Shown here piece by piece: positions 12,475 through 22,717 of a DNA stretch of 64,000 nucleotides (the first letter of the stretch is position 1; the number at the start of each line of letters is the position of its first letter). A program made the position numbers and the translations under genes. The notes beneath the pieces are model-generated. The model had not been told where the DNA came from. It was given only the letters and a program-made list of their open reading frames with translations, and did no database searches. The stretch is from NCBI GenBank assembly GCA_037043015.1, contig CM073321.1:43544420-43608419 (forward strand). Direction: 5' to 3'. The stretch comes from Bryum argenteum. Taxonomy: Eukaryota > Streptophyta > Bryopsida > Bryales > Bryaceae.

Positions 12475-12849
12475 GTGTCAACACATCCGCACATGGGATG
12501 GGGCCTGTATTCTATGGAGGCAACAAAATTGGGTAATGAGTTATTGTCCTTTGTTGGGAATGTTTTCTCCGAGGCCGAGGTCCTTCAAAAGTGTGAGTCA
12601 GACCCGCGATTTCTGAAATACGTAATACGCATGAAGAAAAACACCTACCTCGATAGAGATGTGTTGAAAGGAAATGTAGCAGGATTTATAAATAGTTCAA
12701 TTAGACGAGAGCACATACAAAATGTGATTTGGAAATATGTATCCTTGCCTACCCCATGGAATCCGTATACTTGGGGGTATATCATGACTGTAGCAGCGCG
12801 TGACAATGAAGTCGGGGAGGAACTTTTTACATCTTATCTTGTAAACTGA
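12475..12849 (+). pseudogene. SET-domain protein fragment
   Basis: A 124-residue frame whose C-terminal half matches the end of a SET domain (protein-lysine methyltransferase). GNVAGFINSS at about residues 67-76 corresponds to the family's GN-x-x-RFINHS motif. VAARDNEVGEELFTSYLVN near the C-terminus corresponds to A-x-R-x-I-x-x-GEEL-x-x-Y. The N-terminal SET elements, pre-SET and post-SET cysteines are absent, so it cannot be a full enzyme. It lies between CACTA-like signals in the same orientation as the DUF4216-like fragment, so it may be a captured host gene fragment or exon. The assignment is by motif only. Confidence 0.55.
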
Positions 12850-13287
12850 TATGTCCTTTAGAGGTTGTTAATGAATAGGGTAGCAACACACGAATTTGTA
12901 CTCTTATACATCGTTTGATGACTTGTGATATTAATCATACCTAAGTGACTGCATGCACTCACATGTTCTGTACAGATGACTAGTCTCACAATGGTCATGT
13001 TCGTGATCTAAGTGTGCAACTACAACTTTTCTCGTCGATGACTACTTGTAGTCCTCCTTTTCATACATATGACTAAGTTTAGTCATATTGCCTAAGACAC
13101 GTCCACCGTTTGCCGACTAGCAATAGTGAGTTGTTTATCATGTATGACGCGGTCATGTTTTGCCCAAACCGATAAAATATAAGTCACGTTTCTAAGTGAT
13201 GGGGAACAATTCCTCTACTGAAATTTATGGCTCTGAAGATTACAACTGTTCCGAACACCAATAGATCATATTTACATCGATATATGT

Positions 13288-13602
13288 ATGCCTTACAAAC
13301 TCATGCGAGTGTCTAAATCATGGGCACAAGTGGTGTTGTACTGTACGTGGGCACAAGCAAATAGAAGGGGAGCTCGTGCTACAATGAAAACCGACAAATA
13401 TGGATTCACATTGTTCAGATTTGATTGGTTGGTTCCATACTTAGCGGACTCCTTCGCGTTTCCCCTTCACGTACAACAAGTATTTTTCTGCGATGAAAAG
13501 AGAACAGTGGATGGAAGGTCGTTTCGCCCAAGCGACCGCGTGGTGCAAGAGTGGAGTCAAGAGCTACGGGAAGACCGGAATTGCGAGTCTACGGTTAGGT
13601 AG
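13288..13602 (+). pseudogene. DUF4216-like fragment of a CACTA element
   Basis: The 104-residue frame contains KTDKYGFTLFRFDWLVPYL, then DSFAFPLHVQQVFFCDEK. The pattern of a tyrosine/phenylalanine-rich strand followed by PF-x-hydrophobic-QVFF is what I associate with DUF4216, a domain accompanying TNP2 transposases in plant CACTA elements. Only this piece survives, with no TNP2 core nearby. It supports the CACTA reading of 10288-15615. The call is from pattern memory and needs a profile search. Confidence 0.45.
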
Positions 13603-13929
13603 AGACGAAGAGTATGAGGGCACGAGACCTCGAGACACACTCATGGAAGCGAAGTACAAACTCATGATCACGACATCGCTAGAAGATTGACCGCGAGAGG
13701 AAGCCCACCGAGAACTTCTTTGGATTAGAAGAGGATGCGAGAGGAGTGATAGGAAGCGTTGTCGGTATATTCGGTCATGTAGTACACGTAGTGTAAGAAA
13801 TAGTGTGGACGAGTACCTGATGAGAATCGGCTACATGTTGATTTTTGTCGTATGAACGACTTACTCCTAATTATAGTAATATAGTCATATTTGTTGAACC
13901 AGTGACTGCATAAAAAAAACCTTGGGTTG

Positions 13930-15120
13930 ACTAAATTATGAGTACCGTAGTCATAAGGCAAGTAGGAATCTATTGTAGACAATAAATTAGTCTTATTAGC
14001 GCAGATGTAAAAAAAAAAATTTTAAAAAAAAACTAACTGCCTTTTGACTAAGTTCTGACTACGACAGTCATAAGGCAGGTAGGAATTTAGTGTAGACAAT
14101 AAATTAGTCTTATTAGCGCAGATGTAAAAAAAAAAAATTAAAAAAACTAACTGCCTTTTGACTAAGTTTCGACTACGACGGTCATAAGGCGGTAGGAATT
14201 TAGTGTAGACAATAAATTAGTCTTATTAGCGCGAGATGTAAAAAAAAAAAAATTAAAAAAACTAACGCCTTTTGACTAAGTTCGACTACGACGGTCATAA
14301 GGCGGTAGGAATTTAGTGTAGACAATAAATTAGTCTTATTAGCGCAGATGTAAAAAAAAAAAAAAATTAAAAAAACTAACTCGCCTTTTGACTAAGTTCG
14401 ACTACGACGAGTCATAAGGCGGTAGGAATTTAGTGTAGACAATAAATTAGTCTTATTAGCGCAGAGAAAAAAAAAAAAAAATTAAAAAAACTAAGCGCCT
14501 TTTGACTAAGTTCGACTACGACAGTCATAAGGCGGTAGGAATTTAGTGTAGACAATAAATTAGTCTTATTAGCGCAGATGATAAAAAAAAAAAATTAAAA
14601 AAACTAACTCGCCTTTTGACTAAGTTCGACTACGACGGTCATAAGGCGGTAGGAATTTAGTGTAGACAATAAATTAGTCTTATTAGCGCAGATGTAAAAA
14701 AAAAAAAATTAAAAAAACTAACTGCCTTTTGACTAAGTTCGACTACGACGAGTCATAAGGCGGTAGGAATTTAGTGTAGACAATAAATTAGTCTTATTAG
14801 CGCAGAGAAAAAAAAAAAAAAAAAAATTAAAAACTAACTCGCTTTTTTGACTAAGTTCGATTACGACAGTCATAAGGCGGTAGGAATTTAGTGTAGACAA
14901 TAAATTAGTCTTATGAGTAGTCGCGGCAAAAAAAAAAAAAAAAAAAAAAAAAAGCGCCCTTTGACTAAGTTCGACTAGAGCAATCATAAGGTAGGTGGGA
15001 ATTTAGTGTAGACACTAAATTAGTCTTATGGGTGGTCGAAACCACTTCTTATAAAACTACCCCGATGACTAAGTTATGACTACGGTAGTCGGAAGGCGGT
15101 GTGAATTTAGTGTACATAGT
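13930..15120. repeat. About nine A-rich tandem repeats of 110-118 bp
   Basis: Each unit contains TTTGACTAAGTTCGACTACG, then GTCATAAGGCGGTAGG, AATTTAGTGTAGACAATAAA, TTAGTCTTATTAGCGCAGA and a run of 9-24 A. Successive GCAGATG anchors fall near 14001, 14118, 14230, 14343, 14461, 14575, 14690 and 14801. Units towards 15120 are more divergent. Length variation comes mainly from the A run. The array sits in the subterminal zone of the CACTA-like element and carries its GACTA words. Confidence 0.85.
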
Positions 15121-15539
15121 AAATTAGTCTTATGAATGGTAGAAAACGAAATAAAACATACGAGATGTGATGACTAACGGATGACTACAAAGTAGTCATA
15201 AGACGGTGGGAATTTAGTGTAATCACGAAATTAGTCTTATAAGTGCTCGGAACCAAAATAAAAAAAACCATTGTGGTAGTCAGATGACTATAAGAAAATC
15301 ATGCGTAGTCATATCGCTGCCCGAAACCGTAGTCAAGAAGATGACTACTCTAGTCATATGCCTGCCCGACCGTAAATAACCACGTTCTCGGCGTTCCCCA
15401 ACCATAAAATCATCGAGGTGCCTAAAATATCTGACTACGAATAGTCGTATGACTACAAACATGACTACAATATGACTAAAATATGACTAAAATTATTACT
15501 ACCCCCGTAGCTGACTAAGGTTTTTCGATCTGAATACGC

Positions 15540-15615
15540 ATTTGACTAGCCAGAGTCAGAATTGACAGCATAGTCATTCGCAACTAGTCAGAATTGACAT
15601 GGTTTTCTATTAGTG
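15540..15615 (-). repeat. CACTA-type right terminus
   Basis: Read inward on the minus strand it starts CACTAATAGAAAACCATGTC and continues with AATTCTGACTAG, then a second AATTCTGACT about 40 bp inside. CACTA followed by a short A-rich stretch is characteristic of En/Spm-like termini. The adjoining AAG (15616-15618) would be the 3-bp target duplication. Confidence 0.6.
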
Positions 15616-16901
15616 AAGTGCACCAATGGCTCGTGGTGAGGAAAGAGTGCAATGAGTAGTGAAGGCGAAGTTCGCAATTTGCTTCGGAGATGGCCGATAA
15701 CATTTCATTGGGCCAAAATCTTGCACGAATTGGCTCGTTCGAAGCGCAGTGTTGCGAGTTTCAAGGCGCAGAAAGAGCTGATTGTGGAGATGCGCGCAAG
15801 TGAAGAACTGTGCGTGAGATTCGGACGAGGGTAGCAACTGGCGACTGGCGCCTCCGCCGGATACATGGTACACTGCGGATGAACTTGCTGCCACCAGTAA
15901 CTTGGATCACCGGAACACTGGAAGTTGGATCACCAGAACCCTAACTCGTAATTGTCCTTCTTGAGACTGCCGGCACCGGCACTCTAGACCGTAATGGATC
16001 GCCTTCTTCGCCTTCCTCAGACTGCCGGCAACGGCACTCCGGAATCCTAAACCGTAACGGTAGTTGGATCGCGGCTGCCGGCACCGGCAATCTCTCAACG
16101 CCTAGCACGCCCGGCACGCCCTGCACACCCCCAAATTCCCTCAAATCTTACAGATTCGATCTTTACCTTCATGTTCTGGCGATGTTGGGCCGTCATGATC
16201 CATTGATCCACCTTTGGAATACTCCTCGCCTTCATCTGACAGGTCCATTTAGCTTCACATAAACCTTATTCCACAAACAAATCCTAAATCCAACCAAAAA
16301 CAAGCCTTCTAACAAATGCAGAGAATAAAACGAAGACCTCCTAGTAGGAAGAAGATTATTAAACCCTAAATTGGATAGACTACAATAACCTTCTAGACGG
16401 TCATATTTGAAAATCATTAATAAAGAATGTAGAAAATTGATTTTGGAAGATTCAACCGTAAGATCTCGTCTATAACTGTCTAATTAGTTTATCCGCCAAT
16501 TTTTATTCAATTTTACCGTACGGATCTTGAGATATATATTGAGCTGCAATTTCAAATTTTGTTAAAATTATGCATTTATTTTAAAAACCGACCCTTCTCT
16601 CTCGGTTAGGAGTTAAAGGAAGATGGCACATGCGAAAAGGAGGAAATGGCGACGGCTAGGAGAAAAACTCATTCTTCGACTCTAAAACACAACAGTTGAC
16701 CGCCATCATGTTGCCCTAGAAAGTACTCCAAACTTACTTCATGGCAAACTGTATACAATTTTCGTTCGACCAATCCTTGGTATGTGCTTGGTCATCCTCT
16801 GAGCAATAATCAAGTGAAAGGAGCCTGAGCGATAATTAAGTGAATGGAGGTTGTTAAAATGATCAAGCCTATGCTACTAAAATTAATGAATGAAAACTTA
16901 C
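15616..16901. other. Spacer between the CACTA terminus and element A genes
   Basis: No gene is recognised. At 15960-16095 the motif CTGCCGGCACCGGCA recurs three times with small changes. The frame at 15652-15834 is short and has no domain. The stretch may be element A sequence whose counterpart in B is too diverged for me to align. Confidence 0.4.
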
Positions 16902-17444
16902 CAACTTGATCTTCATCTTCATCAGACTCGTTTGCTTCTTCGTTCAGTTCTTCTACATCGCGATACTCTTCATCTAAATTACCCTGCTCGTTGGTATTCA
17001 GGTCATGTTCATCACTATCCTCATTGTGCACTTCGTGGTCAACCTGATTTTCAAGCACCTTAGCATGGAATTGCAACAAAAACGAAGTAACAAAAAGAAG
17101 TATCCTCATACCTCTCTAATGTCAGGTTGAGGGTCACGACGTGATCTTGACATATTTGTCTGAGGCGCAATAACTCTTGAAGAATCAACCTTAGAAGCAG
17201 ACTCCAGAATGGAATACAAAGACCTCACGGTTTCTCCTAGATACACGCCTGTTCTACTCTGCACACGATTTCTCATTCGGTCCGAACTAGACTTCCTCTT
17301 TGAAAAATATAAACGGCCACCAGCAACCCTCTTTTTTTGTCTTCTCGGTCTAGACCTTCTATCTTCAATCTCTAAGTTTCTTGGCATTTGCATTACACTA
17401 CAGTTGTACTTGCACAAAACATTTGCAAATAAGTGAAGCTCCAA
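16902..17444 (-). CDS. Small basic/acidic protein of element A (two exons visible)
   Basis: Exon 1 (17112-17444) encodes a strongly basic stretch (RRSRPRRQKKRVAGGRLYF) and ends at GAG|GTATGA. Exon 2 (16902-17058), after TAAG|GTGC, is strongly acidic (NEEANESDEDEDQV) and ends at a GTAAGT donor, so more exons should follow to the left but are not identified. The layout matches the small genes of B (49616-50415) and C (55308-55703 plus 35642-35812), which share a K-rich RGG-x-x-FS motif. The basic block could be a nuclear localisation or DNA-contact region; that is inference. It is transcribed away from the transposase, so a shared bidirectional promoter at 17445-18300 is likely. Function unknown. 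The upstream Met at 17444 or an internal one near 17393 could be the start. Confidence 0.55.
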
Positions 17445-18300
17445 TCTTGTTTTCTATCACGCTTACAACCGCGTTTTTGTCAGAAAACAAGTACACATTT
17501 TCAGCAGAATAACATGTCGCTGCATAATTTGAAATTCTAATTTGGAGTCGGACCGATTATAGTTTAAAGTATATAGGTGAATTTTATTCAAACTGTATGC
17601 AATGGTCAGATACATACCAAATGGAAAAGCAAATTGATTATGCTTTAAAAAGGTTACGGCGGCCTTCTTTGTCAGATTAGTTCCATATATGAAATGGCGT
17701 TCAGTTAATAGATTAGCCGACATATATCAGGCAAATTGATGATAGGATCATAAAATTGGGCCGCCGTCATGCAGACTTGACTCATGCATCCTCATCCCTT
17801 CTAACCCAACTTCAGTCCCCACTGACCAACCCTAATCTTTCCAATGCGTATACCTAACATATCAATGCCCACAATATCTTTTTTTACGACATGAAATTGT
17901 CGTGTCTGACATCCATTTCCAATCTCTTTTTCAAAAGCATACACTTATATGGAACTAATCAGACATTGACGGCCGCCGTCATCTTTCCAGATAATTGACC
18001 GCTCATCTTTTATGCATTTGCTGAATTCAGGTCTAACCAATGCAAGCAAATCATATTCTTCACCCCAAATTACAACAACAATTGGCGTGGCCACAATTTG
18101 GTAAGATCCAGTAGCTTCGTAACTTAAAACTCTGCAACATTTACAATAACCACGGTAATTATCATAATAAATATCCGTGTCGGCCTATTGTAGTTCATAG
18201 CGATTCAACAGTAACTTGATTAGAATATAAAGATCTGAATCTCATGTTAAACCCTCTTTCTCTACCTCCATTGTAGCGACCCCTCTTGCTAGCTTGCTTC
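17445..18300. promoter_or_regulatory. Intergenic region between divergent element A genes
   Basis: This AT-rich stretch separates the minus-strand small gene from the plus-strand transposase and must hold both promoters if they are transcribed. I see no conserved motif strong enough to place a TATA box. The short minus-strand frame at 17463-17723 has no features. Confidence 0.4.
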
Positions 18301-21300
18301 ATGGCTTCCTCCTCTCCCTAGCCCTCTGCTCTGAAAGTTATAGAACTTAGGTCCGGTCGCTCTGCAGCCCCTACATGCGTTCCTCCAGGTCCTGAAGGTG
18401 TGGTAGAAATCACACCACAATGGCTTGGCATTCGATTTGGTTTTGACGCCGCTTCTGTTTGGTTAGAAACAGACGTCGTTGACTCTGTCACTCAAGACAT
18501 TCAGTATTCCTTGGTTGTCAAGCCAATCCTCTTAGAGAACAACTCTAGCATATGGAAACTACCGGACGGAAAGTATGGCGTATATGGCATGAGCGATTCT
18601 ATTATGAACGCAACCACTCAACTTCTCACTCCGCGTAGTTCGTCTAATCTCTCCACTGTTGCTCCCCTACTTTCTCGTATCAAGGTCGAACCAGGACTAC
18701 GTTAGAGTATCTATTTGTCAGATTCTGAAGAAGATGAGCAAAGGCCTTCTTTTCAATCCAGTAGACCTTCTACAATACTATCATCTCCTTCAATTGCTTC
18801 TGATAGCTCCTTACGATCTATGCACTCTTCCTTCCACTCTATACAATCTTCAGAATCCAAAAAAATTCTTCATTCCATCCGCAAGTTAGGTAGTATGCCT
18901 GGTAGCAAAACAATGCTCAAGAAACTAGATTACACAAATATCCAAACTCTGAATGTTCATACTCTGCCCCCTTCATTCAATGGGGACATACTCTTCATTC
19001 TACCACCGGCTCCATCTGCAGCTCATAAACAAGCAAAATCTATGGAAGGCATGGACAAACGATTTGACGGACATATCTGGACCAGAACCATGACCACTAA
19101 CATCTCCAACACCATGGGATTGACTTTCAAATCTTCCAACTGCGTTGGTCATGTTCAGTGTCACAATCAAAGTTGTGCGTTTCTACAACGATCAGGACGA
19201 TCAGCTGGCGTGAACGAAGTCGAGTACGAAGGGATCTCGAAGGAAAGCTTTCCTGTTGGTGGCCCACCTCCTCCTACATCCACCATCGTCTGCAAGATCT
19301 GTAAGGAGCCTCCTACTTGTGTTGCAGCATGTAGCGCTAAGATTTTCTATATCTTTGGAAGTAAAAACTAAGAGAAAGCATGTGTTCACATTGGGACTCA
19401 TCATCACCCAGTCAAGGTTGGTGAGTATAGGGGCACCCGTAGAACGATAGACAAACTTTTAGAAGATCACGTCGAACGTAACCCCCAAGCCACAGTTTCT
19501 AAGATTGTTATGGAGACTAGCAAGGACCTATTAGGTGATTTCTTCCTTCACAAAGAGGGTGAGCCCAATACACATCTTTCATTGAAACAGTTAGAACCTC
19601 TATTTGTCAGTTGCAAGGAGCTCAATTCTCCAAGCGTGAAAAATAGGATATACGGGTTCAAGTACTTACGCCGATTTGGCATCATGGACGACATTACGAA
19701 ATTGAGAGGGCTTAGTAATTGGGCCTTCGTTCAGGGCAACCAATTTCCAGGGCAAGGAGATGATGGCGACAAAGTCTTCATCTTCAAGATGTCAGAGGTT
19801 GGCCCAGGTAGTGGGGTTGATCTAGTCCGACGAATGCAGCCCGACGCTCCCCTGAAAAATGCGTGGATGATGTTTGATCATGTCAAACGAGTAGCAAGTT
19901 GGACAACCATGGCGTGCCACGTGTATGACTCAGATTTTTTCGAGTACTCACCATTGCTTGTTGTGATTTTCAGTCTGAGGACAGAGAAGCGCAGATTTTG
20001 TTTTGGAAAAACCTTAATCACGTCATGTCCCGGCACGGTATTCCTAAGCCATACTTTAAAGGCTTCATGGCTAATAGTGCTCAGGCCAATTAGAATGCTG
20101 TTCGAATTGTATATGGTTCGGACAATCCCGCTGATCCCCTCGAAGGTCGTGAGAGAACGTGCTTCTTCCACTAGACCCAATCTCTAGAGAAGCACACGAA
20201 ACAATACATCATTCATGAATTGCAAGATCAACATAAGCATCCATGCTTTCAATATAAGAATGCATCGTCAATGGAGGAGGCTGAGACGCGGTTTTGGCTA
20301 TCAAAGCGTGGTGGACATCCTTGGGAGCAGCATCTGAAGAAGGCGTAATTTGATTGGGATTCTGGCTAGGATTCTGGCATTATCGATATCACCAATGAGG
20401 GGGATTCATGGAACTGGTAAGAATACTCTTACCGATGTGGCGGATTATTTATTCTATTATTTACTACACTACTGCAATCACCGTAGGTGTCCGTACAATA
20501 TTCTAAAAAAATTCCACCTTAAATTTACTAATTGTTCTTTAATAAAATTATTTTTAGGGAACCTATCTTATACGAGAGGTTTCTCCAATCACCATTTTTC
20601 CTGACTCTGATTTCTCCTTGATTTCCCTAAACAGGAGAAAAAATACACTCCAGAGGAAATTGCGGAAATGCCATCTTGTAATCTTGCAGAGACTGTACAC
20701 AACGAATGGCTACAAGCTTCGGGAAATAAAGGTACAGACTTGAACGTTGCGGCGGTAGACGACTATGTTCGAGCATTTCTGCAAGTGGTAGCTTACCATC
20801 ATTTTTACAATGGTGGTAATGGTGGTGGTGGACCTTCAGTAGAAGAACTTAAGCTACGCTCAGCCCAACGAAAAGCACATCGTACTGGCGATCCATCGGC
20901 CCTCAATGTTGCCATAATGGAGTTGCCTGAAGCTCAAAAATATTGTACTCGGGATGCACATCTAGAGGGAGCTCAGGTATTTGGTTCCAAACCACGAATG
21001 CCAAATGTACCAATTGGAGCTGAGGAGGAAACTCATCGGCCGGACACTGTGAACTTCTCACATCCTAAAATAGGGAGGAGGGTTACTCGAGCTCGTGCTC
21101 AAACTCTTATTACAATCAACGAGGAAGATGATGTTGAGAAACGCCCAGTTGAACCACTAGCATCCGTTGGAACCGATATCACACGTGTCACCGTTGTTCT
21201 TGAGACTAAAGTGAACGAGAAGCTATGGCACATTGCTCGTCTCAAGGAGTCTTCATCCAAGGCTTGTTGGGCAATTATGGCCGGGAGCAAGAAAAATTGC

Positions 21301-22090
21301 AAGTCCCGCATTGTCGAGCACGGGAAGGCTACCCCAGCTCCAACCTACACCGGGATATGGCATCCTCCTAGAAAAAACAAAGTGGAAGAACATTTCTTTT
21401 GCTGTGCTGACGATATTGAGCAGTGTATGAAAGGCCAGCGTCAAAGGTGGGTTGAGCAGTTCTCCCGTTACTAAGATAAACCGCCTATTCCTTCAATTTG
21501 GCCTGTCAAGATAGGGACAAAGCTCACACGTACTGAGATAGTTGCTTTGGAGAATGCAGGATTTTAACTCCCTCAAAAGGAACAGCTTCCTATCAACGGC
21601 ACGTTTTCTAATACTGCATTGCCAAAGGATTTGTCTCACATTCCAGTGCCAGACGATGCTGATGTTTTTCCTAAGAGGCGAAACTTATAAGACCCTTCGT
21701 CGTCTCATCCATAGTGCTAGCTCAAAGTATATGAAGAACGTTTATTCTGCCCAAGCTATGGAAGCAACCATTCTGAAGGTGACCATGATACCTCAACCCG
21801 CTCTTGGATGCATTGTTAAGTTGCGGTCTAAATCGGCGCCCACCGAGCCAGTTTACCATATCACAATTAGTTCAAACCCAGCATGCACATGCCCAGCGTT
21901 CAAGGATACTCTAGTCACCTTAGGGAGAAAAGGACATCCGTATAAAAATTGTAAACACATGTACTACATCCTGATGTCGATGTGCAATCTAGATGTTGAC
22001 GTGGACCTCTTTGTGCATGCCCCTACCTTCAGTTTCAACGAGGTGAAGAAGATCATTGAGAGCGGACTTCTAGACCATGTTACATCTTAG
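18301..22090 (+). pseudogene. Mutator-like transposase of element A, decayed
   Basis: The start MASSS is shared with copies B and C. In order it holds: a WLGIRFGFDAASVWLE block; a Ser/acidic linker (SDSEEDEQ); GMDKRFDGHIWTRTMTTNIS; a Cys/His cluster (SNCVGHVQCHNQSCAFL); ACVHIGTHHHPVKVGEYR; the RNase H-like core (TMACHVYDSD); an intron 20417-20634; the NLAETVHNEW block with the likely third catalytic Glu; and a SWIM finger (CTCPAF...NCKH) near 21885-21960. In-frame stops lie at 18319 (TAG), 18703 (TAG) and 19369 (TAA where B has CAA), with a frameshift near 19945. The second catalytic Asp is Asn here (FMANSAQAN against FMADSAQA in B and C), so this copy is doubly dead. Confidence 0.8.
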
Positions 22091-22148
22091 GTCACCACAC
22101 TTACATGATTACTAATACAAAATATCTACCACTTTCTCGAGTATCATT

Positions 22149-22151
<3 letters not shown>

Positions 22152-22203
<52 letters not shown>
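22152..22203. repeat. (TA)n microsatellite
   Basis: About 26 uninterrupted TA dinucleotides lie just downstream of the element A transposase, inside its right arm. Confidence 0.95.
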
Positions 22204-22208
<5 letters not shown>

Positions 22209-22666
22209 TGTAGTATATGTATTTTCACCACCCAATATGGCAATATTCGTTACGTTGAGACAATAGGAGCACTTTGAGACTATAAGGATATTTTTGGTCT
22301 GTTGGATTTATTACCAAGTCAGGGGTAATACTTGTATGCAACCTTTGGAAAACAAAGGTATTCATATATATGGATATGTAAAAGCCTCAAATTATCAAAA
22401 AAAATCAATATTGAACATGTAGAACAGTTTTTCTTTATCCCTGGATAAAATATGAGTCTTCAAATTGCCATCAATGTAACGAATATCGCCATCAATCTTG
22501 AATTATACTACCCTAAATTCCATGGTAATGGGTACCAAGTTCCATGGTCATGGGTCAAGAATATACAAATATTCTCAAGAATATTCTCATTTTATGATTT
22601 TTATATCTATTTTTAGTATTTGTTTTACTAATAATAAAAAATCATCGCTCGCAATTTTGAAAATGT

Positions 22667-22717
22667 ACGCTCACCGCTCTCCGCTCCACGCTCTACGCTC
22701 ACATACTAGCTACGTCC
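22667..22717. repeat. Right terminus of element A
   Basis: Read inward on the minus strand it begins GGACGTAGCTAGTATGTGAG and continues with heptads GAGCGTA, GAGCGTG and GAGCGGA. GTGAGCG sits 16 bases in, the same spacing as at the right end of B (GGACGTTACTTGGGCGTGAG) and the left ends of B and C (GGGGAATG...). Confidence 0.75.

Larger units (their letters stand above)
10288..15615 (+). mobile_element. Decayed CACTA (En/Spm-like) element, right part
   Basis: The right end reads TTTTCTATTAGTG at 15603-15615, so the inverted terminus starts CACTAATAGAAAA, the classic CACTA form. The three bases after it are AAG. Dense GACTA/TAGTC words fill the subterminal zone (12900-15600, again near 10500-10600), as expected for transposase-binding repeats. 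A DUF4216-like fragment at 13288-13602 also fits CACTA elements. No left CACTA terminus preceded by AAG was found in the window. It may lie beyond the gypsy insertion, which would then be nested in this element. The identity rests on the terminus, subterminal repeats and one protein fragment. Confidence 0.65.
16902..22717 (+). mobile_element. Mutator-like element A, right part only
   Basis: This region holds the same gene pair as elements B and C: a small minus-strand gene (16902-17444) and a divergent plus-strand transposase (18301-22090). The right terminus ends ACTAGCTACGTCC at 22717, matching the B right end in layout. The next ten bases, CGTAAATGAT, would be the target duplication, but no partner was found to the left in this window. 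The left arm with the ParB-methylase gene is absent here; it lies outside the window or was lost. Confidence 0.7.

Noticed and set aside
14733..14987. A minus-strand frame with runs of phenylalanine
   Set aside because: It is the translation of the A runs of the tandem array.
10288..16901. Left terminus of element A inside this region
   Set aside because: No GGGGAATG...GTGAGCG tip and no CGTAAATGAT duplication partner was found; the ParB-methylase gene expected in a left arm is also missing.
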